Origin: Gracilaria caudata
Taxonomy: Eukaryota; Rhodophyta; Florideophyceae; Gracilariales; Gracilariaceae
Assembly (NCBI GenBank): GCA_030374735.1
Contig: JASCIV010000155.1
Coordinates: forward strand, 428-36,927
Reading direction: 5' to 3'
Length of the DNA stretch: 36,500 nt
Shown here: positions 20,079-30,700 of the stretch, piece after piece
Layout: each line of letters starts with the position of its first letter
Numbering within the stretch: position 1 is the first letter of the stretch
Translations under genes and position numbers: made by a program
Notes under the pieces: model-generated
Told to the model about the DNA's origin: nothing
Databases searched by the model: none
The model's input: the letters and a program-made list of their open reading frames with translations, nothing else

Positions 20079-20923
20079 ATGAGTTTGAAACAACCGGTGA
20101 CGCAGGTGCGTCTCACAAAAATCGCGGTTGTGAGACTAAAGCGTAGAGGAAAAGGCTTTGAGCTAGCCTGCTACAAGAATAAAGTAGTATCTTGACGACA
20201 AGGGAATGAGAAGGACTTATAAAATGTTTTGCAAACTACCAACATATTTAGCAATGTGTCGAAAGGAATCCTCGCCAAGACCAAAGATCTGAAAGACGCT
20301 TTTAAGACCCACGACTCTTAGGAAATTGTGCTGGAGATTCTTCGGAAAGGAGAATTGCAGGTTTCCGAAAGAGAGAGACAGTACCATGCTGACAACCTAT
20401 TCAACGAAATCGCAGTCATTGTTTCAGAGAAATGCGTTGACCCAAGTACAAACCGCCCTTTCAGCGTAGGCGTCATCGAAAGGGCTATGAAGGATACACT
20501 ACATTACGCCGTTCTCCCAAATAAGTCTGCGAAGGTAAGTGCCGCTGTGCATTGTCTGCGTGCGTCGAATCCAAGTGCCAAATGTATTCTAACATTGGTG
20601 TGACGTTTCTTCCTCATGTTTAGGTGCAAGCTCAAACGGTCATAAGAGAGCTTCAACAACACATGCCAATAAGCCGCGCCCAAATGCGATTGCAGCTCAG
20701 CATACCTGTGTCGCGCGCAAAGGCCGTCAAGGAAAAACTTAAACCTCACGTGAAGAAATGGGAGCAGGAAGAGTGGGAGCCTGATTATGAGGGCACCATT
20801 CTTATTGACCCTGGAAGCTTTCGCATCATAGATGACGTGCTTCGCGAAGAAACCAAAGGACAGGGAACGTTTGATGTCCTTAGTATGGCCGTTGTCGAAG
20901 ATAACGATGAACAACTTACATAA
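20079..20923 (+). pseudogene. SBDS: SBDS ribosome maturation factor, three in-frame stop codons
   Basis: Two exons, 20079-20534 and 20624-20923, joined across a GTAAGT...TTTAG intron, give 251 codons colinear with SBDS proteins (about 250 residues) without an indel. Recognisable blocks include QVRLTKIAVVRLKRRGKGFE, CYKNKVV, NVSKGILAK, RKGELQVSERER, IERAMKD, RAQMRLQLSIPV, KEKLKPHV and LIDPGSFRIIDD. TGA at 20193 replaces the conserved Trp39, TAA at 20220 replaces residue 48 and TAG at 20319 replaces residue 81. SBDS, with the GTPase EFL1, releases eIF6 (TIF6) from the 60S subunit and is essential in eukaryotes (established). This copy cannot make the protein by standard decoding, so a functional copy should exist elsewhere. 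The intact intron argues for DNA-level duplication rather than a processed pseudogene. Confidence 0.92.
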
Positions 20924-20951
20924 GAAGTATCCTGTGCTTCATGTAAAATGA

Positions 20952-21992
20952 TTACGTTTCGACCTTTTGACGCTTGCTTGCCGGCTCACTACCTTCATTC
21001 ACATCGAAATTGATGGCTGAGTTCTTCTCACTCCTTTCCACTGCTTCAGCATCATCGTCTAGCTCTTGGACTTCATGTTCAACTCCTCCCCGCTTCTTGT
21101 TTAAGCCTTTCATTCGAGCAAGGGCAAGCTTGCTGAGATCTTGTCTTCCGACATGAATGCGGCCTTTCTTGTCTCCAATATCATCACGCGAAACATTTTT
21201 CACTCTGCGTACAAAGGCTGGGTCTCGGGGCCTCTTCATTGCACTCTTCATCAATGCCTCTGAAGCGACTCTTGAACGCCTGAGTTCCAAATCAAACCGT
21301 GGCCCTGCCTCCTTTAAAAGAACTCTTGGAAGCCTCGAGTCTTTCTGCTTTCTCAGTTCAACAGCATATTGTCGGAATAGCAGTTTTCTTTCCCCTCGCA
21401 AAGTGATTATGATTACCCGGTCCACACCCGCCAGATTCAGTCCAACAATATCATCCTGACCACGAAATAAGTCTAAGAAAAGGGAGCGAATAGTCTGAGT
21501 CGTTTCGGTTGCACCAAAATCATCGCCGTTGAATAGAAGCATCGGTTTCGATCCTGGTGAACTCTTGAGGGTTCGAAATTTCGCAAGAGGAGTGTAATTA
21601 GAAATCCCAAACTCGAGCATGTCTAATATGCGAAACCCAAAAGTGCGGCCGAAAACAATGTTATGTGGACGTTTTTTGTTGTGGTTGACAACGGTGAAAA
21701 GCGAGCAATCGTTGAGTCGAGCGAGATTTTCTAGATGAGCTTCTCCACCTGCTTCAAATGGGAGCAGGTCATTCTTTCTCTGCAGCTTCTTGCAAAGCGG
21801 TTTCTTTAGAAGACAAAGATCATTCATTACTGCTATACCCACTGCGGACGTTGCATGACCTTTCAATGCCAGTAAAGTCTTGGAAGTTTCAATGATTTTA
21901 GGCATTCGTGCATCCACTGCGCGTCGTCCAGAACCAGTTTTAGCTTGCGATACCACATGACTATGATCATACTTTTTACCCATGGTGACCAA
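20952..21992 (-). CDS. RPF2: RPF2 homologue, 60S ribosome biogenesis Brix-domain protein
   Basis: An uninterrupted 346-codon frame has the length of yeast Rpf2 (344). The Brix domain spans about residues 60-260: LKKPLCKKLQRKNDLLPFE, NDCSLFTVVNHNKKRPHNI, RTFGFRILDMLEFGI, SLFLDLFRGQDDIVGLNLAG, RLPRVLLKEAGPRFDLELRR. The C-terminal signature follows as GDKKGRIHVGRQDLSKLALARMKGL, then an acidic stretch and a basic tail (SKRQK) that could be a nuclear signal. Rpf2 works with Rrs1 to bring the 5S RNP (5S rRNA, uL18, uL5) into the nucleolar pre-60S particle. Two in-frame ATGs (21992, 21983) are possible starts. No intron. It converges on the broken SBDS with 28 bp between stops, so the 3' UTRs probably overlap. 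Confidence 0.95.
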   Translation of the reverse strand: MVTMGKKYDHSHVVSQAKTGSGRRAVDARMPKIIETSKTLLALKGHATSAVGIAVMNDLCLLKKPLCKKLQRKNDLLPFEAGGEAHLENLARLNDCSLFTVVNHNKKRPHNIVFGRTFGFRILDMLEFGISNYTPLAKFRTLKSSPGSKPMLLFNGDDFGATETTQTIRSLFLDLFRGQDDIVGLNLAGVDRVIIITLRGERKLLFRQYAVELRKQKDSRLPRVLLKEAGPRFDLELRRSRVASEALMKSAMKRPRDPAFVRRVKNVSRDDIGDKKGRIHVGRQDLSKLALARMKGLNKKRGGVEHEVQELDDDAEAVERSEKNSAINFDVNEGSEPASKRQKVET

Positions 21993-22548
21993 GATGGATC
22001 ACAGTCCTGCAAATACAGGACTCCTTTCTCGCAAATCCTAAGGCCCGTAGGAATTGTGAAGTTGGTCAAACGACGGTTTCCCCCTCTCCCAAGTTCTATC
22101 GCGCTGTATACTTGGTGCAAAATTTGTAGCTACGAGGAGTATTTGAATGGAACTCACGAACTCGACATGGAGGTGGAGGTACTTGGCCTCGTCGTCGTCT
22201 TGTTGATAGAAAAGTACCCTCGGTACAGAACACCCAAGTTAAAAGTGTATTCGATTTTGCTTCTTGTTTTAGCAAAACTTTCTCAGAATCTTTCTGGCAA
22301 TCGACAAGCGAACGTGCTCTTTTCTTCGCTTCCTGGGGGGAAATGCTTTACCTGGGAAAAAAGCGTCCCGGCAAAGAAGCATTGGTGAAACATTGCCTCC
22401 ATCTACTAGGATGATAACGGTGCTGAAAGTCTAGTACCCCTTAATCATTCATGAGAACACGACCCACTATAGGTAATCAGACTATCATGTCATCAACGCC
22501 ACCAGAATTTTCGATTGCAGCTAGTTAAGAACGGCCCAGAACTTTCGA
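21993..22548. other. Region between RPF2 start and the ZIP4 stop
   Basis: It holds the RPF2 promoter and 5' leader and the 3' end of the ZIP4-like gene. A 147-codon plus-strand ORF (21945-22388) overlaps the RPF2 start antisense and has no motif; it is taken as fortuitous. Confidence 0.4.
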
Positions 22549-25500
22549 CTAACTGACGGACTTCAGAAAAGCCTCGAGTCTCGGACAATACGTTGATAAG
22601 GGAATGCAATCTTTGATCATAGTCAATACAAGTTCGCACCACCGCTTTGCCTCTTCTTTTTGTCCGAGTTGTTTGTACATTTGAGCACGATCCCAACCTG
22701 TAGCCACAAGCCAACGTCTTTCATTGATGGGATACTGGTCCCCGTATTCTACCATGACTCCAGCAATCTTTCGGTAAACCTGATAGGATCGGGCTCGGTC
22801 GCAGCCACGAGAAAGCTCCACACCAAGATGTTCGCGTAAGGTCAGCGACAACGAATCAAGATCTTTTTTCTCGTCACAGAGGCGGCGATCACCTGCTTTG
22901 GACAACAGCGCCGTTGTTAAATCAGCACACTTTGCTGATCGATCACTGTTTCTATCTTGTGGAGAGTTGAAGTTAAAACACACCGCGGCGAGCTGCTCCA
23001 ACACACCAGCAGTGATGTCCTTCTCCAAAGCCATTTGAACTATTTCGGTCAACCCTTCCATGTCCTGACTCCCAACGCAACAGCGAGCTTCAAGCAGTAA
23101 CAGCACCCCTTCGATTGGATCTTCTCCATCCAGTTCACTGAGCACTGCTAACTTCTGAGAAATCTTGCGAGCCTCTTGCAGCTGAGTTCTTGCTCTTGCA
23201 AACTGTTCACGCTCCGATTCCGGATTTTCAATATTGGCACAGGCACTCATCACCTTGGACATTCGTTTTGTCTGTAATACTTCCTCATTGTCTGCCTGAA
23301 ACATGCTAAATTGATAACATATTGAGAAGAATGACTCCCATAACTCATAATGCATCTTCGCTCCGGCGTCTCTTCCTGCATTCCAACAAATGTTCACCAA
23401 ATATGATATCTTGTCGTCAAGGTCTGCTGATTGTTCGAACGCAACATGAAGTCCGAGCTTCGAAATTCCATTCAGTCCCAGTCTCAAAGTGTTCAGCAGA
23501 TGTTTGGGAACGTTTCTCCTTTCTCCAGGTAGTGGACTTTCGAGTTTTCCAGAATCCTCTGTGTTACCTTTCTCGTCGCTTCTCTGTTGCAGCTTTATGC
23601 ACGCGAGCAGGACTGTCCCGTAGAATCCGTTTGGAGGAGATGCAGTGATGGAATCAATGCACTTCGTTAACAGGTCTGTGTCTAGAGATAATATGCATCT
23701 CAGAACAGCTACAACTGAATCTGTGGAACCTACGTCCCTGGCAGCACAAGCGGCTTCAGCCAAGGCTTCTGGGTCAAAAGAACGAACAGGACTCCTCATG
23801 TTCCTGGGCAGCCTGCTTATGGTTCCCTGACGTAAGATGAGTTCTAAACAAAAGCAGACGAGGAGAATACTCATCTGGTTCAAGCTCTTTGGCACGGCTG
23901 GCATGTTGTAGCGAAAGACTGAGCATCAAATTGTGTTCTTCTTTCAGGGCTTCGTCACAGCTCGGTTCCGAACTCCCATCACCCACACGCATGTCGAACT
24001 TCGGTTTCACGTTTGTTATGCTACACAGCGCACATGATGAAGCAAGTCTACAAACTCTGGACTCATTGTCCAGGACGATGTTTTGCTGGATTTTGAGTGG
24101 TTCTGTGGATGAAGACGCTCGTAGACCTGAAATGTCCTTTGCAGTTCGTGCAAGATCAAGGGCCCTGGTCAAAAGAAGTACCGCAGATCTAAAGTCTTTT
24201 CTATCTGCTTGAGCTGAGCCAATGGAAAGTAAAAGGACAGACCAACGAAGCAGCTGAGATACCCTAGTTTGCTTTGAAACATTGGGGTCGTTTTGCAGGT
24301 TATCGTTGATTTCTTGATCACTGCTTTCACTGAGACGTGCTATGAGACCGGAACATGTCTCCAGCATGCTGAGCGCCCTTTCAATATGTCCCACCGCACA
24401 TAGTGCTTCGAAGTATCTCGGGCCAACTGTACATGCTTGAGTGATATGATCACCTTCAAACCTCTTGTAGAGTGCTTCATAACCAAGAACGGCTTCGGAA
24501 ACTCTTTGAGCATCTCCAAAGAGCGAAACAGCGGCGATACAAACGTCTATGTTAGACTCGTTGTCCTCAATGAGGCTCATCATCTGTTCGGCAGCGTTCT
24601 CCTTTTTCGTTATTATGCTTAACTTGAGTAGTAAATACGATCCAATGGGGTCGTGATGTGTATATTCAGCATTCCTCATCATCTCCCATGAGTCATCATA
24701 ACGCTGAAGGGCAAGGAGACAAACCCCAGCAAGACGCATTGACTTGGCTTGTTTCTGCTCATTCATGGACTTGTTAGCTGGATCTCCTCTTGTTTGGATG
24801 GATCTCTGCAACCACTTCAACGCTCGAAGCGTTTCCTTTTCCTGATAAGTAAACAGGCCGAAATTGTACTCCACAGTTGCGAGGAACTCAAATTCTCCTG
24901 GGAGATCGTCGAGGTATTTGCGAGCCTCCTGGACATAATCTTCAGCCGCCTGATACTCTTCTCTTTCCCATGAACACTCAGCCCGTCCAAGAAGTAGATC
25001 AAACATCACTCGAGAAAGGACTACTTGATCCGCCGTCGTCGTGACGATTTCCTTGAGAACAAGAGTTGCGAACTCATTCGCCTTTGAATAGCATAATTCT
25101 GCACTGTCCACATCGTTGACTTCCGCTATATACTTCTGACCACAGGCTGTGTAGAACTTCAGCAAACTGAGATTATCGATATTGTACCGAGCGCTGACAC
25201 CATCCAGCGCCGTAGTTGACATATACATGCAGTCCACTGCTAGATGCCGCACTCGAACCAAAACCTCTTTTGTTTCCTTCTTAGCAGATTGAGTATCCAC
25301 GGGAATGACGGAATTCCATATTGAAACGCCTGTGCATTCATATTTACATAGTACCGAAGAAAGAAAGTCAGGATCCGGAATCTCGAAAGCTACCGTCTCG
25401 ATATGTTCGTGTTCGCACGTACCCGCCGCTAGCAACCGCTCAGCATCATCACGAGAAGAAATAGAACTTATCGAGTTTAGTATGCTCGACAAGCGGTTAG

Positions 25501-25624
25501 GAAAGCCTGAGGACAGAGACTTCTGTTCAACCGACTTTGACAGATCTTCAAGCATCAAAGCCGCTTCTTCGATTTGCCTGATGCCCTTGGCTGCTCTTAT
25601 ACGCTCATCCCCAACGGTTTCCAT
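22549..25624 (-). CDS. ZIP4: ZIP4/SPO22-like meiotic crossover protein, with one apparent frameshift
   Basis: Two overlapping minus-strand frames form one TPR-rich protein of about 1,025 residues, close to plant ZIP4 (about 940). The preferred start is METVGDERIRAAKG at 25624; the frame is open to an ATG at 25792, but those residues look like leader. Helical TPR-like repeats run throughout, for example LLLGRAECSWEREEYQAAED, LRALKWLQRSI and ALCAVGHIERALSMLE. The family's C-terminal signature is ICWNAGRDAGAKMHYELWES...YQFSMFQADNEE. ZIP4 is a ZMM scaffold on meiotic chromosome axes that promotes class I crossovers (established). The frame changes at 23777-23790: one extra T in the coding-strand run TTCGTTCTTTTGACC converts ...CSSFDPEAL-type reading into a stop. 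No intron of suitable length fits. It is either a sequencing error or an inactivating mutation. Confidence 0.82.
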
Positions 25625-25792
25625 TTCTTGTATCCAGAGATGGAGCCAAGGTGCTGGAATATGGACAAAAATAGCAGTAATATAGTTCTTTAAGAGATTT
25701 GAATGTACCAGTATGCGAAGAAGATGAGAACAAAGATTAGACGAGAGATTGGTGGAGAATGAGACCAACAGAGCTGGGGAAGATATATACAT

Positions 25793-26444
25793 ATATCGAA
25801 AGTCGTTGAAGCGAAAGCACCTCTAAGAAGAACAAATGTTTTTCACTCACAGTAAACTGTTTTTCGTTTCGTACCCGAAGTGAAAGAGGAACTTAACATG
25901 ATGAGCACGTGTCGCGCCGTGTCTTTGCGTGCTTCTGGTTACAACGTGAATCTTTAGTGATAGTATACGGTTCTCGTGCATCCTAGCTAGCTTCATAAAG
26001 TGCGATTGAGACCAACTCCAGAGCAAGAGTGTCCGCCTAGGGCTGCACCACTCCCCACCTCGCGACGACCCCAGATGTTGTGTGACGAATTGTAGCAACT
26101 TGTGTGGAGAGCTCGATGTGACAATCTCTCAGAATAAGCACGGCCAAGCGTACACGGCGAACTGGCAGCGTTGGACATTCGGTCATGGAGCTACAACCAC
26201 TGAAGCGAATCTCGCGGGTGGCCTTTGTAAACAATGCTCAAACTCAAGGCGCTCTCTGTTCCGATGTTGTGTTTAACTCTCATAAACCAACACTATAGAA
26301 TGCTTTATGATGAGGGCGATGATGGTCGCATAAAAACCTTACATAGAACGATGTCAACATAACCATGAGCGACAAATGTACCACAGCAGAAGACAGCACA
26401 GACTTGTAGATGGATTAAGAGAGAAGTAATGGTGATATCCGCTG
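25793..26444. other. Region between the ZIP4 start and the SUMO stop
   Basis: It contains the upstream region of ZIP4 and the 3' flank of SUMO. Only short ORFs (61-83 codons) in mixed frames are present; nothing is recognisable. Confidence 0.4.
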
Positions 26445-27029
26445 TCAGAAGGCATACGAGTGTTGAGAAGAGAGTCGACATTGTCCGCCTTGTGCTTCAA
26501 CCATCGCATCAATGGAGTCCCCATCCTCCATGTCGAGGGATAAAACGGTATCTGAAGGGGAAATTCGTTTGCCATCATACAAGAAACGGAAGGTGCTTGA
26601 CGGCTCCTTCATCTTGGCCGAAAAAGCGTCGAACACTTTGCGGAGCGCGGCGGTACGCTTCACTTTAAAAGTGAATTCATTGTTTTCCTTATCGCGCACT
26701 GTCAACGTAACTCGATCGATTGCAGGCGGGGCTGGAGGAGGCGATATGTGCGATGCACGAGTGGGTGAAGCGGAAGGGGAAAGCTTTACCTTCCGGCGTT
26801 CCGGCTCCGGCGATAGCGAAGATTCTTGAAAGACCTCATGAGGGGGAGGCAATGGAGCTTCTTGCGTGAGGTCAGTATCCGCTAACGGTGCCGGGTTAAA
26901 GTGTGGCGGCGCCCCGTTTAGAGCGGCAGATGAGCCGTTGTAGGCCTGATGGTGCAAGGAAGCTGCCTGTGGGTCGGGCACGGGCGAGGAATCAGTATCG
27001 GGAACAGGGGTATCCATTACGGGTAGCAA
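26445..27029 (-). CDS. SUMO: SUMO precursor with a long Pro/Ser-rich N-terminal extension
   Basis: The last 90 of 194 residues form a SUMO fold: RVTLTVRDKENNEFTFKVKR, a helix ALRKVFDAFSAKMK, FRFLYDGKRISPSDT and the acidic MEDGDSIDAMVEAQGG. The Gly-Gly is followed by a 12-residue tail (QCRLSSQHSYAF) that a ULP/SENP protease would remove to expose the conjugation end. The first 100 residues are disordered and rich in Pro, Ser and Ala, far longer than the 15-20 residue leader of most SUMOs. A second ATG lies four codons downstream (MDTPVPDTD). No intron is needed. SUMO is attached to lysines of nuclear proteins, including many DNA-repair factors. The gene is head-to-head with FANCI. Confidence 0.9.
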   Translation of the reverse strand: MLPVMDTPVPDTDSSPVPDPQAASLHHQAYNGSSAALNGAPPHFNPAPLADTDLTQEAPLPPPHEVFQESSLSPEPERRKVKLSPSASPTRASHISPPPAPPAIDRVTLTVRDKENNEFTFKVKRTAALRKVFDAFSAKMKEPSSTFRFLYDGKRISPSDTVLSLDMEDGDSIDAMVEAQGGQCRLSSQHSYAF

Positions 27030-27734
27030 GGTCGCTGGAGCAAGGGAGGTTGTAGCGAGCGGAAGGTGGTGATGGTTTCAGTTGGCGCTATTAGCGTTTG
27101 GGGGCTGTGCGAAGGTGGATGTAACGAGAGATTTGGAAGTGCTTGGGATCAACGTGGACAGTTGGGAGGCTGCCATTCGCTTCGCGGAGGGAAGGATGCA
27201 CCTGTCGAGGACCGTGCCAACATCGGATGCCGAGAGCACAGGCTGTTCCGAAGATGGAGATGCTTCGCCATTGAAATCGAGAGGCGCAGGTTGAGGTGAC
27301 GGCATTTGTCGCCGTGCGAGCGCTCGCCTCGCCGAACACACGCGTGTCTCACACGATTCGGACGTGACGAGCAACCAGTTAATCCTTCGCAACACCTGTG
27401 GTTAGCTTTGGCCCCTGCCCCGCAAATTCCGTTGCCAGCCCATTGGAAGTTGCAGTCTGGAACGCTTCCTTCGCAGTGCACGTGCTGCCGCGACGTTGTT
27501 TGGTGTTTTCTGGCTTACAGAGCACATTACAGTTACGTTTGGAATTGGCGGGAAGCCGCAATCTTGCAAACAGAAACTCTCATGCGTTCGATCCACTTGG
27601 TGGTCGCTTCTCCGCGATCAAAATCTGCAGCCGAGCTGCGGATTGCCTACGGTCACGCCTGCCCTTGCTTTGTGGCAGCCGGCCGCCTTGCAATGCAAGC
27701 AATCGTTACTTGAGGCCAAACAAGTCTTGCAACT
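27030..27734. promoter_or_regulatory. 705-bp intergenic region between divergent SUMO and FANCI genes
   Basis: It is more GC-rich than most of the window and contains many overlapping short ORFs on both strands that are fortuitous. Both genes begin at its edges, so it must hold both promoters. No TATA box or named factor site is identified. Confidence 0.5.
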
Positions 27735-30700
27735 ATGGGGCGCCAAGCCAATCCGCGGATTGACTGCAACGCTACCGTAGAGCAGCATTACGAGCATATC
27801 CGCGTTCAGCGCGAAGGCTACCTTTCGAACGCGCTAAAGAGTCCGTTGAACGCCGCCGCTCGACAGAACGTGCTGCAGGCCGCTCTTCGCTACCTGCAGG
27901 CTCGCACTCCTGAGTCTCCGCTGTCTCAAGCTCTCTCTCAAAGCGTTTTCACACAAGGGCCGGCGGTTACAGCGGGACCTCTGTACTCCTTCCAGAGTCT
28001 GCTTTCCAGCCTTCTCACCGATGATATTCCTCCGGAAGTACTCATCGAAGCGTGTGTAAAGGCTGCGGACAGGCACTTTCTTCCTATACTTGAGAAATGT
28101 CTTTCGCTGCTCGCCAACGTCGGTCCTATTTTGGACAAGAAATCTGTAGCCTTGGCCACACAAACACAGCAAGACGATGACGGGCTGTTTGGACGGGACA
28201 ACATTGAGAATCAAGATCCGCAGATGCACGCGAGCGATCACCGCAGCGGAACACCCTCACGAAACAAAGTCGTGGTAAGAAGGACAGGGCAGAGCTTTGT
28301 GGATGATTTCGTGTGCAAACTAGTTGAAGGCGCCGCAAAAGGTTCGCAAAGTCAGTCTCGCTCGAATCACATCTTCGTCGTTTCTGTGGCCCGTGAGGCT
28401 CCTCTCTCGGATCATGCCACTCAAGTCGTTTTCTCCTTTCTGACGAAGAATATGAAAAGAGTTGATTTGGTTGAGTTACCCGCATACATTTATCAACTAT
28501 TGTTATATGCTTCATCTCGTGGTGATTCTCAGGTCAAAAGCGGAGTATTAATGCGCATCGCCCTAGTTTTCAGCGCGCATGAAAAGAAATTGACTCAACA
28601 ACATGCTCTTTCGCAGAGTATTCTTGCGGAAGACGAGGACGCCATTACTCCCTCTTCAACTTCTCTCACTGATCTTCGTCAAATTCAAGGAACTGCACTT
28701 CTTCACATCGAATATGTTGTCAAGCAAGACCCTTCTCTTGCAAATGAAATCGTTAGATTGTCAAAAGCAGGTGTTGAGACCCCAACTCACTTTTTGACAG
28801 CTTATGGAACAGGTATTGTATTGTCTATGGCAAGAGCAATATCTAGTCGAACTGATGTGTTACAAGTTCTAAGGGATGCGATCTCAAGATTTGATAAAGA
28901 ACGAGCGCAGCGAAAAAACAGCTTGTTCTTAGCTAGAGTGTCCATGAATGACCGCAAAATGGCTGATCCCTGCAGGGCATTGCTCCACATTGCTAAATGC
29001 ACTTGTGAAAATGGATGGGATAATGTTAAGGAAAGCCTACTTCAATTTGCCCTGGTTCTTCTGGACAAACCGTTGCCACTACATAGTAAGAACGCACTAT
29101 CCGTATCAGAACGACTTCTGGAATCCATATTCCTAGAGCTTTTCAGTGCTCACCCCGCAATGCGAGCCTCAATTTTGGAACAGTTGACAACAAGGGTAGC
29201 CCTCCAGGAAAAATCGGCGCCGCAGGCGATATCTGTTCTTGCAGTGTTGGCGCGGCAGATACCTTTCTTTGTCTTGGACCACGTTCGTTACATTCGTGAT
29301 GGGATTGAGGTTCTGACAACCCTCCCTCCGTGGTTGGCACATGCCGTTATGAAAGCTTACAAGCCCCTTCTGGCCGCGAGACAGGATCTTTATGATTACT
29401 TCCAGTTGGTTGCTCGAAAATCTTTGTTCCATCATAATGTTTCGAGCAGAGCTGTGTCCATCATAGCATTTCTCACGCTAGTATCTATGAACAAAGTATC
29501 TCGATTGAAGAAGGGATCTTCTAAGGACTTCGAATACCAGTCGCAACGAAACTTGCGAGCCCACGACAAAGATCTAGATGCAATCATGGAGTCATTTCAA
29601 CCTTTGCGTCGAGTATTTTCTTATCCTGCTGCCCTGAGGGCATTCATGTACATGAACGCAAGTCATTATCTCAACGATATTGAATCTGACAAAGTAGCAC
29701 AGAATGTAGCCACGGTTATGTCCGATATATTTGTTAATCACTTACGCCGTTTTGTCGATGCTGCGAAAGCTCCATATTTGCTTCTTGATCATTGCGTTGA
29801 CACAAAGGGCTTGGTCGAACCGCTCGGAGACTTAATTTGGTGTCTCGCTCTCGTTGAAGCACGGAAATGTCGCATGTCTTATAAAACATCGTATATTCTC
29901 GATGTCGCCAAGAAGATTGCTGGTGTTAGTGTGCAGGATTTCGGCATAACAAAGGATGTGGTCGTGCAAACCGAAAACGACAAGGGCGGGGACTTTGCCG
30001 ATGGACAAGAATCTGATGACAACACCCCAAAGATTCTCCGAAACAAGGTTCGAGTTCTGGGTTCGGTGTGCGAAGCACTCATTCACTCCGTGCTTATTAT
30101 TCCACAACAGCAACAAGAGTGGTCTTTGTATTCTGAGATTGTCATGCCTTTGCTCTCACTCAGGAAGAAAATCGTGGACATCTTATGTCACGCCGGAGCA
30201 GGCACAGCTTCAGATGCGTTTGTTGAACTTGGTGGTATGGCAACATTGGAACGCTTACGGCCTGGTTTACGCCTTATGGTACAGCGCAGTGGAAAGTCAA
30301 CTCATGCGGGCAAAAAAACTGCTGGCCGGAAAGCGAAAGGCAGTGATGCTCAGTCCTCTGCGCAAGGAGGTCAAGGTCAGTCACATAAAATTGGCTTGTT
30401 CAGCGTCCTTGCGTCAACTTCTTCGAAACCCGTGCTGCCTTTAACTGTCTCGATCCAGATTCTTCAGCAGATGACAGATACCAAAGTAGATCAGGCTCAG
30501 GACAATGATACATTCAAAGGAAAGGAGGAGGCAGCCGAGCTTCAGGAGCTACGAGTGTATCTGCTCTCCATAGCAAAGAAACACATCGACGACTTCGTTT
30601 CGAAGTCGTCGAAGACTTCGCCAGAGGAGAGATATTTAATCAAGCAGTCATTTTCGCCTATGATGGAACAGGTGAATTCTTTTCTTCGAATCGTAATGAG

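Noticed and set aside
20195..20330. An extra intron removing the SBDS stops
   Set aside because: Conserved SBDS residues (EKDL, NVLQT, NVSKG, AFKTHD) continue between and after the stops in the same frame, so this stretch is coding, not intronic.
23770..23800. A very short intron explaining the ZIP4 frame change
   Set aside because: The only GT...AG pair nearby (GTCCTG...CCCAG) is 24 bases, a multiple of three, so it would not correct the frame and is too short to splice.
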